From Drechslerella dactyloides (lineage: Eukaryota > Ascomycota > Orbiliomycetes > Orbiliales > Orbiliaceae): DNA of 64,000 nt. The notes under the pieces were generated by a model. The model had not been told where the DNA came from, made no database searches, and saw only the letters and a list, made by a program, of their open reading frames with translations. Positions 1-11,339 of this stretch are shown piece by piece; the first letter of the stretch is position 1, and each line of letters starts with the position of its first letter. The stretch is taken from positions 3,720,001 to 3,784,000 of the forward strand of contig JAGTWJ010000019.1 in the NCBI GenBank assembly GCA_020064725.1. Reading direction: 5' to 3'. A program made the translations under genes and the position numbers.

Positions 1-15
1 GTGCGTGCGTGCGTG
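1..15. repeat. GTGC microsatellite
   Basis: The window opens with about 3.75 copies of the tetramer GTGC. It may continue upstream of the window. Confidence 0.8.
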
Positions 16-420
16 TTGACGGTTGAAAAATCCAACACTCACCGCCAGAACACCGTTACACAGAGCGCGGACCACCCGTTAACTTTAATTTTGCCAGCAG
101 CTTGCAAAGCTTATCGCTGCAGAATACTCGGCTGTCGGGCTTGAGTACGCATTACCAGAGTCGATTCCGCGGGCCCTGCACTCGAGTCCATACACGAGTT
201 CGATGCCGCCGCAAGCTTGCGGAATATATCAACACGATAACGAAAGCCTGACGAAACGGCAGTTCACTTTATGATGAACGAGCGGCTACTTATGCTTCGA
301 ATTTATAAATCTGGAACAACGGCGCTCCTATGTGTGAGATTCATAATTCTTAGGTAAAGATGGCATTTTCCGTGCTGCATGAACGCTCACATGCGCACTT
401 ACCGCCGTTAAAGAGCTGAC

Positions 421-452
421 TAACGTAGCTAACGTAGCTAACGTAGCTAACG
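421..452. repeat. 9-bp tandem repeat TAACGTAGC x3.5
   Basis: The unit TAACGTAGC is repeated three times perfectly plus a partial fourth copy. No gene lies over it. Confidence 0.85.
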
Positions 453-1160
453 ATCGAGCTATTGCGAAACCGTCCGAACTAAATCGAAGGGACAGCCGCA
501 CCGCAACGAGCTGAAAAAAAAGCCCATGCACGCCATGAACCCAATATGCCCAAGGGCTAGCGGCCCTCGCCGAACGAGAAAAATTTAGACTCGACGTAGT
601 TAACAGGCGGCCACACGCGCAAACTAAAACATCCTTAGCGGCGGCAGTAGTATGAAGTAAGTAAGGTAAGACCTATATCGATCCTATATAGATATATCAT
701 ACCATGCACGGATATTCTATCGGCTCTATGCAATGTGGACAGCCGGCCAATCGGCTGGCGGCGTCGGCAGATAAGGAATAGACTGCAAACAAACGAAGAA
801 ACGGACAGACAATATATGCAGACCACTATACCGTGTATGTACGCATGCATGCTTGCTTGCACTAAATAACAACCAAGAAACAAAGCACAAGCAGGGAAGC
901 AAAAAAAATTAAAAAATGACGAGGACAAAAGGGAAAAAAATATTAGTACAAAAAAAAGAGCGGACGGAAGAAAGGAAATCCCCGCCCGGCCGTGAGCCTC
1001 CAAGTTGGACCCTGCTGCTTGCGTGTATGTGTGTGCTGACATGATGATGCCATCCCGAGCAGGCCGCCGAGCGCATAACCCGTACGTACGATTGTATCCG
1101 TGGGTGTACCTGTACACTTCGCGGGTGGTGATACCAATCCCAGTCGTAGGACAATGGTAT

Positions 1161-1205
1161 GATGTGATGTGATGTGGTATGGTATGGTATGGTATGGTAT
1201 GGTAT
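1161..1205. repeat. Pentanucleotide array (GATGT)3(GGTAT)6
   Basis: Nine head-to-tail pentamers: three GATGT followed by six GGTAT. The change of unit inside one array suggests slippage followed by point change. Confidence 0.85.
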
Positions 1206-1412
1206 TGTATGAAACGGTCAGAACCTGCTATGGTCGGTCCAGTAGCCGTAATTCGCAAAGCGGAAGGAACTACACAGCACAGCGTGCGTGCACATCTCAC
1301 TCAGCCCACGGACCGGGAAAAAACGTACGAACAACTGGCAGCAGAAAACAACGTACAAAGCACGCATACATGCTGGGACGGACGCATGTACGCACGTTAC
1401 GCACGCACGTAC

Positions 1413-2111
1413 CTACCGATCCGAAGTCGACGTCGACGGTTCATAGCTATCGCCGCCGCCACCACTGCCACCGCCGCCGCCTGCGGACGTCTGGCTGCTG
1501 TAGCTACCCTTGCGGACGGCGAGGTTGTGCGCGTGCTTGACGGCCTCGCGACGGTTGTTGATGAACCAGCGGACGACGGTTGCCGGCCGGGTTTTCATGC
1601 GCGGCGGGAAGCGGTTGCCGTCCCAGGTTTCGGCGCCGGATAGTCGCCGGATCTCCGGGATGTCTAGGAACTCTTCCAGGATCACGAGTTCGTTGGAGAT
1701 GGAGTCGTCGAAGAAGTCGTATTTCTGGGAGAGTTGGCGGACGCTTTTCTAGAGAGGTTGCCGAATGGGAAAACAACGAGGAGGCAGAACATTAACACTT
1801 GCTCCGTATATCTTGAAGGTTTATTCGATCGTTTCGTTGGACGTGTGGGTAGGGCGGGTGATGGGGCAATGAATGAAGAGAGTAAAATGGAGGGGGTAAG
1901 TAAGTAGGGGTAGACGCACTCGCAGGTTGGCCCACATGACGTCGAGCGAGTTCTGGATGTCGGGGTGGTCTCCAGACTGCAGGGACAGCCCGAGCAGGTC
2001 CCGCACCGTGGAAACCTTGGCCCATAGGTTCACGTGCTCGAGCTTCGCGAAGGCGCGCTCCTCCGGCGTCTTGGGGTTCACAATGTCCGGGTTGAATGCA
2101 CTGTCGTTCAT
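1413..2111 (-). CDS. Unrecognised conserved-looking protein, 175 aa
   Basis: Two exons: 2111-1920 (64 codons, phase 0) and 1748-1413. The intron starts GTGCGT at 1919 and ends CTCTCTAG at 1749. The predicted product is 175 aa. The N-terminal part is helical and hydrophobic-patterned (for example LEHVNLWAKVSTVRDLLGL). The middle carries the distinctive stretch AETWDGNRFPPRM followed by a basic region, VVRWFINNRREAVKHAH. The tail is low complexity (Gly/Ser-rich, then Ser/Thr). I do not recognise the family. The clean splice junction, which joins two codon-consistent exons, and the non-repetitive core argue that this is a real gene. No signal peptide or membrane segment is visible. The start is the first ATG in frame. 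Function unknown. Confidence 0.6.
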
Positions 2112-2180
2112 AGTGGCTAGTATGACCGTCGCTTGTGTGTATGGCGGCGGGTCAGTAAGTTGTCTCGTAAATCAGACGTC

Positions 2181-2204
2181 AAGCAAGCAAGCAAGCAAGC
2201 AAGC
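2181..2204. repeat. (AAGC)6 microsatellite
   Basis: Six perfect AAGC units. The same unit recurs at 11690-11708. Confidence 0.9.
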
Positions 2205-2282
2205 ACGCAAGTCAGTCAGGCTGTAAGGCTGTATGTATGTCTCGTCTGCAGGTGCGCGGGTACCAGGTGGGAAAGATTGATG

Positions 2283-2304
2283 GCTTGATTGCTTGATTGC
2301 TTGA
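2283..2304. repeat. 8-bp tandem repeat GCTTGATT x2.7
   Basis: Short direct array of the octamer GCTTGATT, followed by a small AT-rich palindromic stretch (TTGATCAA). Confidence 0.7.
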
Positions 2305-2880
2305 TCAATCGATCTCGAGATCTCGACGGACGTATGGACGGGACGGGTGAGACCTTTTCTAATTTCGAGCTCGTAATGGACGAGACGGAAATATGAGACA
2401 GACAGGATATTAATAACTATAAAAAAAAGGTACAGCGAGTTATAAGACGGAGAGGGCGTAATTAATAGAGCAGATTTCAGACGGGTCCAGGCTAGATCTT
2501 GAGCTAGCTAGCGAGAGCATTAAAGCTTGGAGGGCGGAACCAAGGGCGGGTACCGGGTACTGTTGGTTCAGTTATAGCGGCCAAAGTCCACGCTGACAGT
2601 TACAAACTAACGGACAACCAGCTCTGCCAAGGTTGCAGAGCGGCCGCCTGTCTTTTATAGGATAGTCAGCACCGGTCACCGCCGTCGTTAGAGAAATGCG
2701 AGAGGCCCTGCATCCTCGCGGACGTAAGTAATCCGGACAGCGTCCCAATTGTCCAGAATGTGCAAATTACAGGAAGCATCATATCGCCAGCTGTGGTTTG
2801 AAAAGTACAGTAGAGCAAAGAGTCAAAATCTCACTCGATAGACGGGACCAGTGGCTCGTGGGGGCGGGTGAGCCGATACC

Positions 2881-2901
2881 GACGCACGACGCACGACGCA
2901 C
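2881..2901. repeat. 7-bp tandem repeat GACGCAC x3
   Basis: Three perfect heptamers in intergenic DNA. Confidence 0.8.
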
Positions 2902-5769
2902 GCAGCCAGCCAGCAGCCGGCTGCTGGAGGTAGCGAAGCAGGTAGGTCACAGGTAAGAAACCGGCTGCTTGGGTGCAGATGGGTAGGACAAACATATCGT
3001 CTTAACTCCGCTGATGGGCGAATAAATCACTCGCGAGCGGCGGGCGCTGCTGGAAATTCTGCACCGGCGAAAGAGTTGGAAACCGCTAGCGATTTTGACC
3101 CGAGAGCTGGGTAGCTTCGCTGTCCGGAATGCAAAAAGCGAAGTATTTGGAAGTTACGTCCCTACGTACATGGCTTGATTGGTAGCATTGGGTGGGCGCC
3201 GCCACGTGGCGTCCGGGGGCGTCTGCTGAGTTCTCGGTTTAGGGTACTAATGCGGATGAAATGCTGTCGATACGTGAGTGGTGATAGGCTGGGTGTAGGA
3301 GAGAAAAAAAGCAGTTGGGGAGGGAGTCCGGAAATACAAATGCTGGATTCCGATTCGAGGCAATGGGCGAGAGCGGCCAGTACCGGTAGGGAATAGACAG
3401 CGAAATGAGCGGAGGGAAAAGGACTAGCTGAGTGGCAAGCTCTGGTAAGCTAGCTAGCTATGGGTGGTGGTCGTCTTTCGCTGAGACAGAGTCTCTCGGG
3501 ACCGCGGTTGGGGCGGCGCCGTACGATTATGTCTGTCTTGTTCGAATGTGAGGATCTCTTTTTTGACCGTGCATGAAATATGTATGTATGCACTCCGTAC
3601 GTCTGGGGTGAGGCAATAGCAGAGGGCTTAGCAGCGGATCTCAAACGGGAATGTAAATGTCATTCGTCCAACAGCTATAGTGAGTGCAACATTATACATT
3701 TCATTGTGGAGCATAATAGATATTCAGGTAAGGATGGTCTGATATATGATACGACGGCTGGCTATTAGAGTTCAGACGTGTAACACGACGTGGAGGCTCG
3801 CGGGCACCGCAGCCTACGAACTAAGAGTCCGGAGACCACTGCCAGCCAGTGGATGTCTGCGGGGCCAAGATGCAGGACTGCCAAAGCTACTGGTTCAGCC
3901 CGAGGGCTAAACTAGCTCGGTCCAAAGTTTGAAGCTGCGGCAGACGAATTGGAAGAGGAGCCGTGTGAATTGCTCGCGTAAGTGATTCTATTCGGAGAAT
4001 TAACAGGCAGAGGCATATGACTGTCTTGTCTCGTATATGTCGCGATCTGGCGATGGACAGCTGTCGCTGTGCATTCGCCAATCGTGGCCTCTGACTGGTT
4101 GTGTGGAGGATCTCACGTCGGTGTGTGGTAATTTTCTTCCCGAGGATGTGATATAGGAATTATCGCGTCCACGATCTCGACGGTCAATGGCACCAGCAGT
4201 GCCGTGCAGGAAAGATGGTGTGCAGGATTGTTGCCCTGCTCGCCACACGCCTGCCCCAGAGAAAAGAAAAGTCGATGGGCAGCCCGGCATTTAAGGAATG
4301 AGGTTCTGACTCGTGCATGCGAAGGACGGTGCGGTTTACATAAACTCGGGTACGGTTCTCAACGGGCATGCAGAGCTAGCTACCAAAGCAGCCATTGGGC
4401 TTGGTTCTCATGCTCGGAAACGGACTAGTCGAGTGATGTGCCGCCCAGCAGGACGGTTTTGAGTGCGCTCTCCAGCCCTTATTTCCGGGCGGCTTTCCGA
4501 CAAGGCAGGTGGCGAGAGGACGAGTGTCGGAAAACGCGAACGTGACCGGCTGCGCATTGACAGTCGATGGGAAAGAGAGTTCAGGCGCTTGCAGTTGATG
4601 TTCGTGCAACATGACCGTTTTTTTGTCTGGTCTGTCGAGACCGATGGCTTTTGATTTGTCAGTCGAAAGATGCGTCGGCGTGTCGTGTGTGTGCGGGTGT
4701 GTGTGGATACGGTGGGAATGTCGAGCTCCATTGTTTTCGCCTGCGGTGGGTACTGCGGTATGCGCATGCCGCACATCAATGCAGAGCACACACCACACAC
4801 CACATGAGTGCCTCATGCAAGTCCACGTGGGGCCGGGAACGTGGCTGCTGTTTAACGCCGGGCGACTGGCAAAGAAGCAAGATTAGCGCGGTGGAGGATT
4901 AGCTCGGGGACAAGAGCTGGGCTCACTCGGCTTGTCGTGATGTCCGCCGTCTCGCGGTAAGTGCTCGAGTGTCGTCGTGGATTGGAGGTGGGATTGATTG
5001 AGATGTGTTGCGCCGCGTTGGAGGCCGGACGGTGTGTTGATTAGTCAGCAGCTCGAGATGCAGGCTCAAGCGTCCAACGACCACGACGTCGATTCTGACT
5101 TAGCACCGCTGATATAGCCTTTAGCCGGGGTTCCCAATTGTATCTGCGCAGACACAGACACAGACGACCAGGACCGCCGGCCGGCCGTCTACCTGCCGAT
5201 TGACCGACTTGATTCTCGTATATTTAGCACCCTGCTATGGCGACAGCCGACAGCCCCGCCTTCCATGTCGATGGCTGACGTATGCCCTCCGGTGCGCCGG
5301 CCAATTCGCCTAGCTTGGCGCCCACGTCGGATCCTTCGCGCTGAGCAGCGTCCGGCTGCTGTGCCGAGCACGAGGAGGGCAGCTACTAGTAACTAGGTTG
5401 ACTCCGATCAATATAGAATAGAGTTGCAGTCCGAGACCAAGTTGGTTGGAGAGCGGGGGCAGGAAAGCGTCGCCGGGAGGACCTGCTCGAACGTGATCGT
5501 GGTCGGTCTTGCGTGTTTGGCTAGCATGTAAGTACATGTATGTAAGAGCGTTAGTCGCCTGGCCTGGCGTGCATAGTGTCATCGCCCCTCCCCCTCCCCC
5601 TCCTCTCCGCTTGCATCGACCTCGACGCAATAAATAGAGTACCTGTGGTAGGCCCAGCTCTCGCTCCTGTCCCGGCATCAATCGGTCGGTTCTAGAATCA
5701 CCAGTCCCACTAATACCATCGTCATCATCACCAGCTTCATCGTCGCCCGTCGACACCGCTCATTGTCTG

Positions 5770-5987
5770 GTAAGTGCCTCCTCGACAGCTCCGCCCTTCT
5801 GCTTACTCGGCGCGCAAGAGCCGGCGTTCTGCTTCTGGATCTAGCCGGCTGGCATGTCTGCCCCTCAGCTGAGCAGTTCCCCCGCCGGGCCCATAAAATA
5901 CCGCATGCTAGCCATCAATCGTATCATCTGAATGCTCTGCTGACAACTGACTGCTGCTGCTTCTGCTGCTGCTCTGCTTCTCCGCAG
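5770..5987 (+). other. Probable 5' UTR intron of the vWA gene
   Basis: A consensus donor, CTG|GTAAGT, lies at 5770. A pyrimidine-rich tract with candidate branch sites (CTGAC) and the acceptor TCCGCAG ends at 5987, 58 bp before the vWA-gene ATG at 6046. The span contains no convincing coding frame, so an intron in the untranslated leader is the simplest reading. This is inferred from splice signals only. Confidence 0.45.
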
Positions 5988-6045
5988 CTTCGACAGAAGA
6001 AACCATACTGATTCCGTCCGTTCTTTCGCATCTCCACCAGCGACG

Positions 6046-8879
6046 ATGGGTGTAAGTGAATTCTCCGCCGTCGTCACCGTCGTCATTGCACTGTGAGGCC
6101 CAGCTGACCGTCCGCCACAAAAGCTTGCTTCCAAACTAGGTAAATTCCGCCCACGGAACTCGCCGCAACGCAAAAACCCCAACACCGGGGACGACGACTG
6201 AATTCCAGCGCTGATATGGTGGTGTCATGATCTCAGCTGCTGCCCAGCAGGCACCCGGCGGGGCTAATCCCAACTACTACGGACCTCCCGGAGGCCAACA
6301 GCCCGGCGGCTACCCTCCTCAGGGCGGTGCTCCTCCCGGCCAATATCCCGGACAATACGCCCCTCCTGGACCCCCCGGCCAGCAACCTCCTGGTGGCCAG
6401 AAAGCCGGTGCCTACCAGCCTCAGCAATACCAGGCATATAACGCCGGTGCTGCCCCCGGTGGAAAACCAGGCCAGCCCGGTCCTGCTCCCTATGGCGTAA
6501 GTTTACACCGTCTGGTCTCCTAGACTTTCCGTTTCGAGTTGGATGCATGCCGTTCTGCTTGCTAGCCTTCATTCCGTTCGCTCTCTCTGCCTTTTTCCTG
6601 CTTTCTCGTCCGCTTTCTTTTTCCTTGCTTTCCGTCTTTCCGACTTAGTTCCCTTTCCCTTCTCCTCTCCACCTCGTTCGTCCCGTTCGGAAGCCGGCAA
6701 ACATAACGTAACCTGGAGGGGTGATTTCAACATATCTCTCGATACAAAGGCCGGCTGTTGAAGGACGATTCTCATACATCTTCGTAACCTCTAGCAGAGC
6801 CCAATGCCATATCCCAACTACAACCAGCCCACACCTTCGCCCTACCCGGGTGCCCCCGCGATACCTCCCCGGCCGGGTGCGTCGCCCTATGGTGCGCCGC
6901 CCTATGGTGGCGGTGCCGGTGGCTACCAAAGTCCTCAACCCGCATATGGCGGCGGTTATGGGATGCCTCCACCGGCGAACCCTATGTACCCACCATCGCC
7001 TTACGGCGGCCAGCAGAATACCTACGCGCCTCCACAGAACCAGTATGGCCAGCCGCAGCAGCCGCCGTACAATAATACTTACGGAAGCACGCCTCAGCTA
7101 TATGGACAACCTCCCACGCAGCCGAACTATTACGTCAGTTCTTTTTTTTGGTCTTTGCCTCATGTTGTTTTCGCATTTTGCTTTGTGCTGCGCTGTGTCG
7201 AATGTATCTTTCTCAAGTGGCGAAATGGCAGCTAACAGGTTGATTTGACGGGACTGAAGGCACCACCAGGCCAGCAGCAGATGGGTGGCCCCAGCCAGAT
7301 GGCCGGTCCCCCGATCCCACCCGGGGCATTCGCTGGCGTTCTCCAACAGACGATCAACGATAACAAGATCCATAACTTCTACCCTCCCAACGGCCCCAAG
7401 TTGAACGCTATCACCCAGAGCATCTCGAATCAGATCCAACAACTTGAGACTAGTTGGCGCATTCCCCGTGAAGTTGCGATGGACTTTGTCAAGCTGGCCC
7501 TGTTCGATATTGTGATCTACATTGGTTCGTCGAGAAATCCTTTGCTCCTATCGTCATACCGGTTTGGTGCTCACCTGTTATGGCTTTTTCAGACGACAGC
7601 GGCTCCATGGCGTTCGAGGAAGGCGGAGAGCGCATCAAGGATCTCAGGCTTATTTTGCAGAAAGTTGCCTTTGCTGCCACGCTCTTCGACCATGACGGCA
7701 TCAGCTTACGCTTCATGAACAATGACTTCTCTCAAAACAACATCAAGACGGAGGCCCAGGTCAATCAGATCGTTGACCAGATTCAATTCCGCGGGCTCAC
7801 TCCCATGGGTACCTCTTTGAGGCAAAAGGTGCTGGATCCTCTCGTCATCCAGCCGGCGCGTCAGAACCAGCTGCAGAAGCCAGTTCTCGTAATTACCAGT
7901 ATGTTATATCCTTCGAATCAGCGGTGTGAGATATTTTTTCAGCTAACAATTCAATAGTCACCGACGGGTACGGCACCGCTGTAGAGCAATCTTGGTCTGG
8001 TACAGTAGCTAACCTTGACAACGTATAGACAACCTGCCGGTGAAGCCGAGGGTGCGGTCCAGGAGGCCATCTTGTATGCATCCAACGAGCTCGGTAGAAC
8101 GCAATTCGGCTCCGGTGGTATGTTACTTTTACTTGGCGTTCTGGTATGGCTTCCTGCTAACCCTCTCGTATAGCCGTGTCCTTCCAGTTCGCACAGGTTG
8201 GAAACGACCTTCGTGCCCGCGAATTCTTGGGCAAACTTGACAACGACCCGCGCGTTGGCCACTTGATCGACTGTACTTCGAGTACGACAACCCCCACCAA
8301 CCGGCGTTGTGGAACGGATAGACGCTAACGTTGGCTTGTAGATTACGAGGTTGAGGCCGATGAGATGTCGAAAGCCCAGCCGCCTGTTAATCTCACGGTG
8401 GAACTTTGGGTAATACCGTACAGTGTCATGGTATTTTGTGTATGCAAATGCTAATTCGGCATAAATACAGCTTACTAAGCTACTTCTCGGCGCAATCGAT
8501 TCTTCGGTATGTATTCGGATCACAGAGTAATGATAAAGGTAGAACACGCTGACAGACTCCGCAGTACGACAGGAAGGACGAGAAGGCGAACCATCCCCAG
8601 CAACATGGAGGATTCGGTGGGCCATCCGGCCAACAGTACGGTGGTGGTGCGCCTCCAGGACAATACGGTCAACCTCAACCGGGACCATACGGCCAACCGC
8701 AACAGCAGTACGGTGGTGGTGGCCAACAACCAGGGCAGTACGGTGCCCCACCGGGACCATACGGCCAATCGCAACAACAATACGGCGCTCCCCCACAGGG
8801 CCCGGGTCAGTACGGTGCTCCTTCCGGCCCTCCCGGACAGTACGGCGGCGGATACGGCGGCCAGCCTGGAAAGTACTAG
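6046..8879 (+). CDS. vWA-domain protein with Pro/Gly/Gln/Tyr-rich tails, 611 aa
   Basis: Twelve exons: 6046-6051, 6124-6139, 6237-6496, 6798-7133, 7239-7524, 7593-7898, 7958-7967, 8029-8117, 8174-8281, 8342-8409, 8471-8506 and 8565-8879. They sum to 1836 nt (611 aa). The first codons MG join the 16-nt exon LASKL to AAAQQAPGG. Residues 1 to about 230 are a Pro/Gly/Gln/Tyr-rich disordered region. A von Willebrand A domain follows from about 270 to 500, with a complete MIDAS DxSxS (D302-S304-S306, in DDSGSM), a later Thr in LTPMGTSL and ITDGQPAG. The C-terminus repeats GQYG and GPYGQ-type units. It is not Sec24: there is no zinc finger and no gelsolin or trunk region. Such domains bind partners through a divalent metal. 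No signal peptide or membrane span is visible, so a cytosolic scaffold is likely. Exon 4 could start at 6795 instead, adding one Gln. Confidence 0.85.
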
Positions 8880-9871
8880 ATTTGAGAAGTCTCCTTCCTT
8901 CAGTCATTATTCCCTTTGTATGGTATGAAAATGGTGGAGGCATTCAGGGTCGGCTGGTTTCCTGCCTGTTAGTCTGACGACTTTGGGAGGGTGGATGGGT
9001 TGATTTCCAAGTTCATCGGGCTGCATGCGTATCGTTATTGTATGGATGTCGGCCGGTCCTTCGTTGAATGGTTGCGTGTCAAGTATACTGTGATCGATTG
9101 AGAAGAGCAACGTATGTCCGTAGCTTAGGATAGTTACATACGGTTGAAATTGCCACAAACGGGCTGCCGTTCCTTTACATAGACGTATACCTACGTGCCC
9201 GTGCTCTTTAGAGAATTCCATCAGACTGTAGTTCACACCGTTTATGTCGGTGATTATGCGGGTGCACTCCGAGACCGGGATCATTGCGTGAGTCTGCATG
9301 AGCTCTGCAACGGCCGCCAGGGCAATCGGCGCTGATTGGTGCCCGCTGCCGCCGAGCTTGGCGGCCCCACGCCAACCAACACGAACTCCCGCCAAGGCCC
9401 TCCGCCGTTGGGGAACACACCCGCCGAACTCCTGCAACCTGCGATATCACATTTCCAGACCGCACCGGCACTCGCTCGCAAGATACCCCGCACACGACGA
9501 ACACTCCTCCGCCGCTTGCCCCGTCCGCCTGCCCGCCTGCCAACTGTGAACGATAGAAAGGCTCAGCGGCTGTCCCATGCGGCCTGGACTGGTGACAACC
9601 CCCACCTTCTTGCGAGGCTTGATCGAATCCGGCTGTCTCCGCTTGCTCGACTGAGCTGTCGCAGCCAATCGACGCGGTGGGTGTCTGTCCGTCCGCCTGT
9701 AGCTTGGCTGTTGGCTCACGTATGCACATACCGCTTGACAGGATCGAGTTCGAATCGAATCGAATCGTGTTGGTCACCTTTGTAGCGCGAGCGAGCGCAT
9801 TGCATAACGGGGCGGTTAGGCGTGTGGTTTAAATACGCTCTGTTTGCCGCTTCCGGCTCCGACGAAGGGAC
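8880..9871. other. Intergenic: vWA gene 3' end and SNF4 promoter
   Basis: No supported gene. The overlapping frames on both strands have no recognisable domain. The right part should hold the SNF4 promoter and leader. Confidence 0.5.
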
Positions 9872-11339
9872 ATGCCGACGATAACTCCCGCAACGCCGTC
9901 GTCGTTCCTGCGGCCTCAGAACCAGAATCAAGATATCTCGGAGCTGCCGAACCCGCCGTCGGGACAGCCTGGCTCGAGCAGGAAGAAAGATATGGAGCTG
10001 TCGGTTGTGGATAAGGAGCAGATGGCCGGGCTGAGCGCCATCCGCGACTTTCTGCGGCTGCGGACGAGCTATGACGTGCTGCCTGTGTCGTTTCGGCTGA
10101 TGTATGCAAATCCTTTCTGTTTCGTTTTCGAGATTTGTATTTGTTGAGGGATGTCTGGTGTGGTTTGCTGACTGGCGTTTTGCGGATAGTGTTCTGGATA
10201 CGACGTTACTCGTGAAACAGAGCCTTGCGATCCTCATCCAGAACGGTATGGATGACCCGGCTGTATCGTATCGTATCGGCTTCGCTGACGTGTGGGTGTA
10301 TCGTAGGGATCGTCTCGGCGCCACTGTGGGATTCGAAGGAGTCCAAGTTTGCGGGGCTGCTCACGTCGACAGACTTTATCAATGTTATCCAGTATTATTT
10401 CCAGTTCCCGGACGATTTGAAGGAGATTGACAAGTTCCGGCTGAATAGCCTGCGGGGTACCCATTCCTCCCTTCTGCGTCCTTTTGGCTATTGCCGCTGT
10501 GTTTCTCCAGTATAATATGTGGTCATATGTACTAACCCATGTGCAGAGGTTGAACGCAGAATCGGCGTTGCTCCGCCAGAAACCTCCTCGATCCACCCGA
10601 TGAAGCCGCTGTACGACGCCTGCCGGCAGATGCTCCGCTCGCGGGCCCGCCGAATACCGCTCATCGACGTAGACGATGAGACCGATCAGGAGATGGTGGT
10701 CAACGTGGTCACGCAGTACCGCATCCTGCGGTTCGTCGCGATCAACGTCAAGGGTGTGCAGCAGCTGCGTAAGCCGCTGCGGGACCTGAAGATCGGGTGT
10801 TACGAGGACTTGGCAACGGCGACGATGGAGACACCGGTGCTGGATGTGATCCATCTACTCGTCAAGCGGGATATTGCCAGCGTGCCGATTGTCAATGCTG
10901 ATGGTATGTATATCTTAGCCGGTGAGATATATCGGGTTGGAGTGGTTGGCTGACGGTTGATGAATCGCAGGGGTCGTGTTGAACTGTTATGAGGCTGTGG
11001 ATATTCTTACTCTTATCAAGGGTGGAATCTGGGATGAGCTGCAGCTTACAGTTGGAGAAGCTCTACTGAAACGGCCAGACGTACGTTTTACTTCCTACCT
11101 TCAACACAGACTTGACCACAGATGTAGGGTGTGCTAACCGGGTACGGGGACATTTCTAGGACTTTGCGGGCATTCACACGTGCACACTGAACGACCGACT
11201 AGATACGATCTTTGACACGATCAGAAACTCGCGTGTACACCGGTTCGTCGTGGTGGATGAGCGGAAGCGGCTGGTGGGAATATTGACGTTGAGCGACATT
11301 CTGCGGTATATCCTGCTGGAGGGCAACGATGAGGGGTAG
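9872..11339 (+). CDS. SNF4: AMPK/SNF1 kinase gamma subunit, 360 aa
   Basis: Six exons: 9872-10101, 10190-10245, 10307-10456, 10547-10903, 10971-11080 and 11160-11339 (1083 nt, 360 aa). The protein is built of four CBS motifs arranged as two Bateman modules. CBS1 contains NGIVSAPLWDS and FAGLLTSTDFINVIQYYF. CBS2 carries RSRARRIPLIDVDDET, CBS3 has DIASVPIVNADGVV, and CBS4 ends RVHRFVVVDERKRLVGIL and LSDILRYILL. This matches the regulatory gamma subunit of the SNF1/AMPK complex, which senses adenine nucleotides and binds the kinase (Snf1) and a beta subunit. It acts in glucose derepression and energy stress. The N-terminus (about 40 residues) is Pro/Ser-rich and poorly conserved in this family. 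Length is near the usual 320-380 aa for ascomycetes. Confidence 0.95.

Larger units (their letters stand above)
16..1412. other. Non-coding stretch, no supported gene
   Basis: No open frame here shows recognisable domains or splice structure. The longest one (635-1300, minus) is rich in low-complexity sequence and runs across the GGTAT tandem array, so I treat it as spurious. The stretch holds short tandem repeats (421-452 and 1161-1205) and A-rich runs near 900-960. It may contain the 3' UTR of the minus-strand gene that ends at 1413. Confidence 0.5.
2112..6045. other. Long gene-poor region, promoter/5' leader of the vWA gene at its right end
   Basis: Nearly 4 kb without a supportable gene. 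Frames here are short and in all six directions. It contains microsatellites (2181-2204, 2283-2304, 2881-2901). Near the right end there is a C/CT-rich tract around 5584-5610, typical of strong fungal promoters, then a probable 5' UTR intron (5770-5987). An unspliced non-coding RNA or a small multi-exon gene cannot be excluded by eye. Confidence 0.45.

Noticed and set aside
635..1300. 221-aa open frame on the minus strand
   Set aside because: It translates a pentanucleotide array and other low-complexity DNA, with no domain and no splice support.
6046..8879. Sec24/COPII subunit as identity for the Pro/Gly-rich vWA gene
   Set aside because: The N-terminal composition is similar, but the Sec23/24 zinc finger, trunk and gelsolin motifs are absent, while a complete MIDAS is present.
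7951..8943. 330-aa open frame antisense to the vWA gene
   Set aside because: It mirrors the Gly/Gln-rich C-terminal repeats and introns of the plus-strand gene; its composition (Arg/His/Val repeats) is that of a shadow frame.
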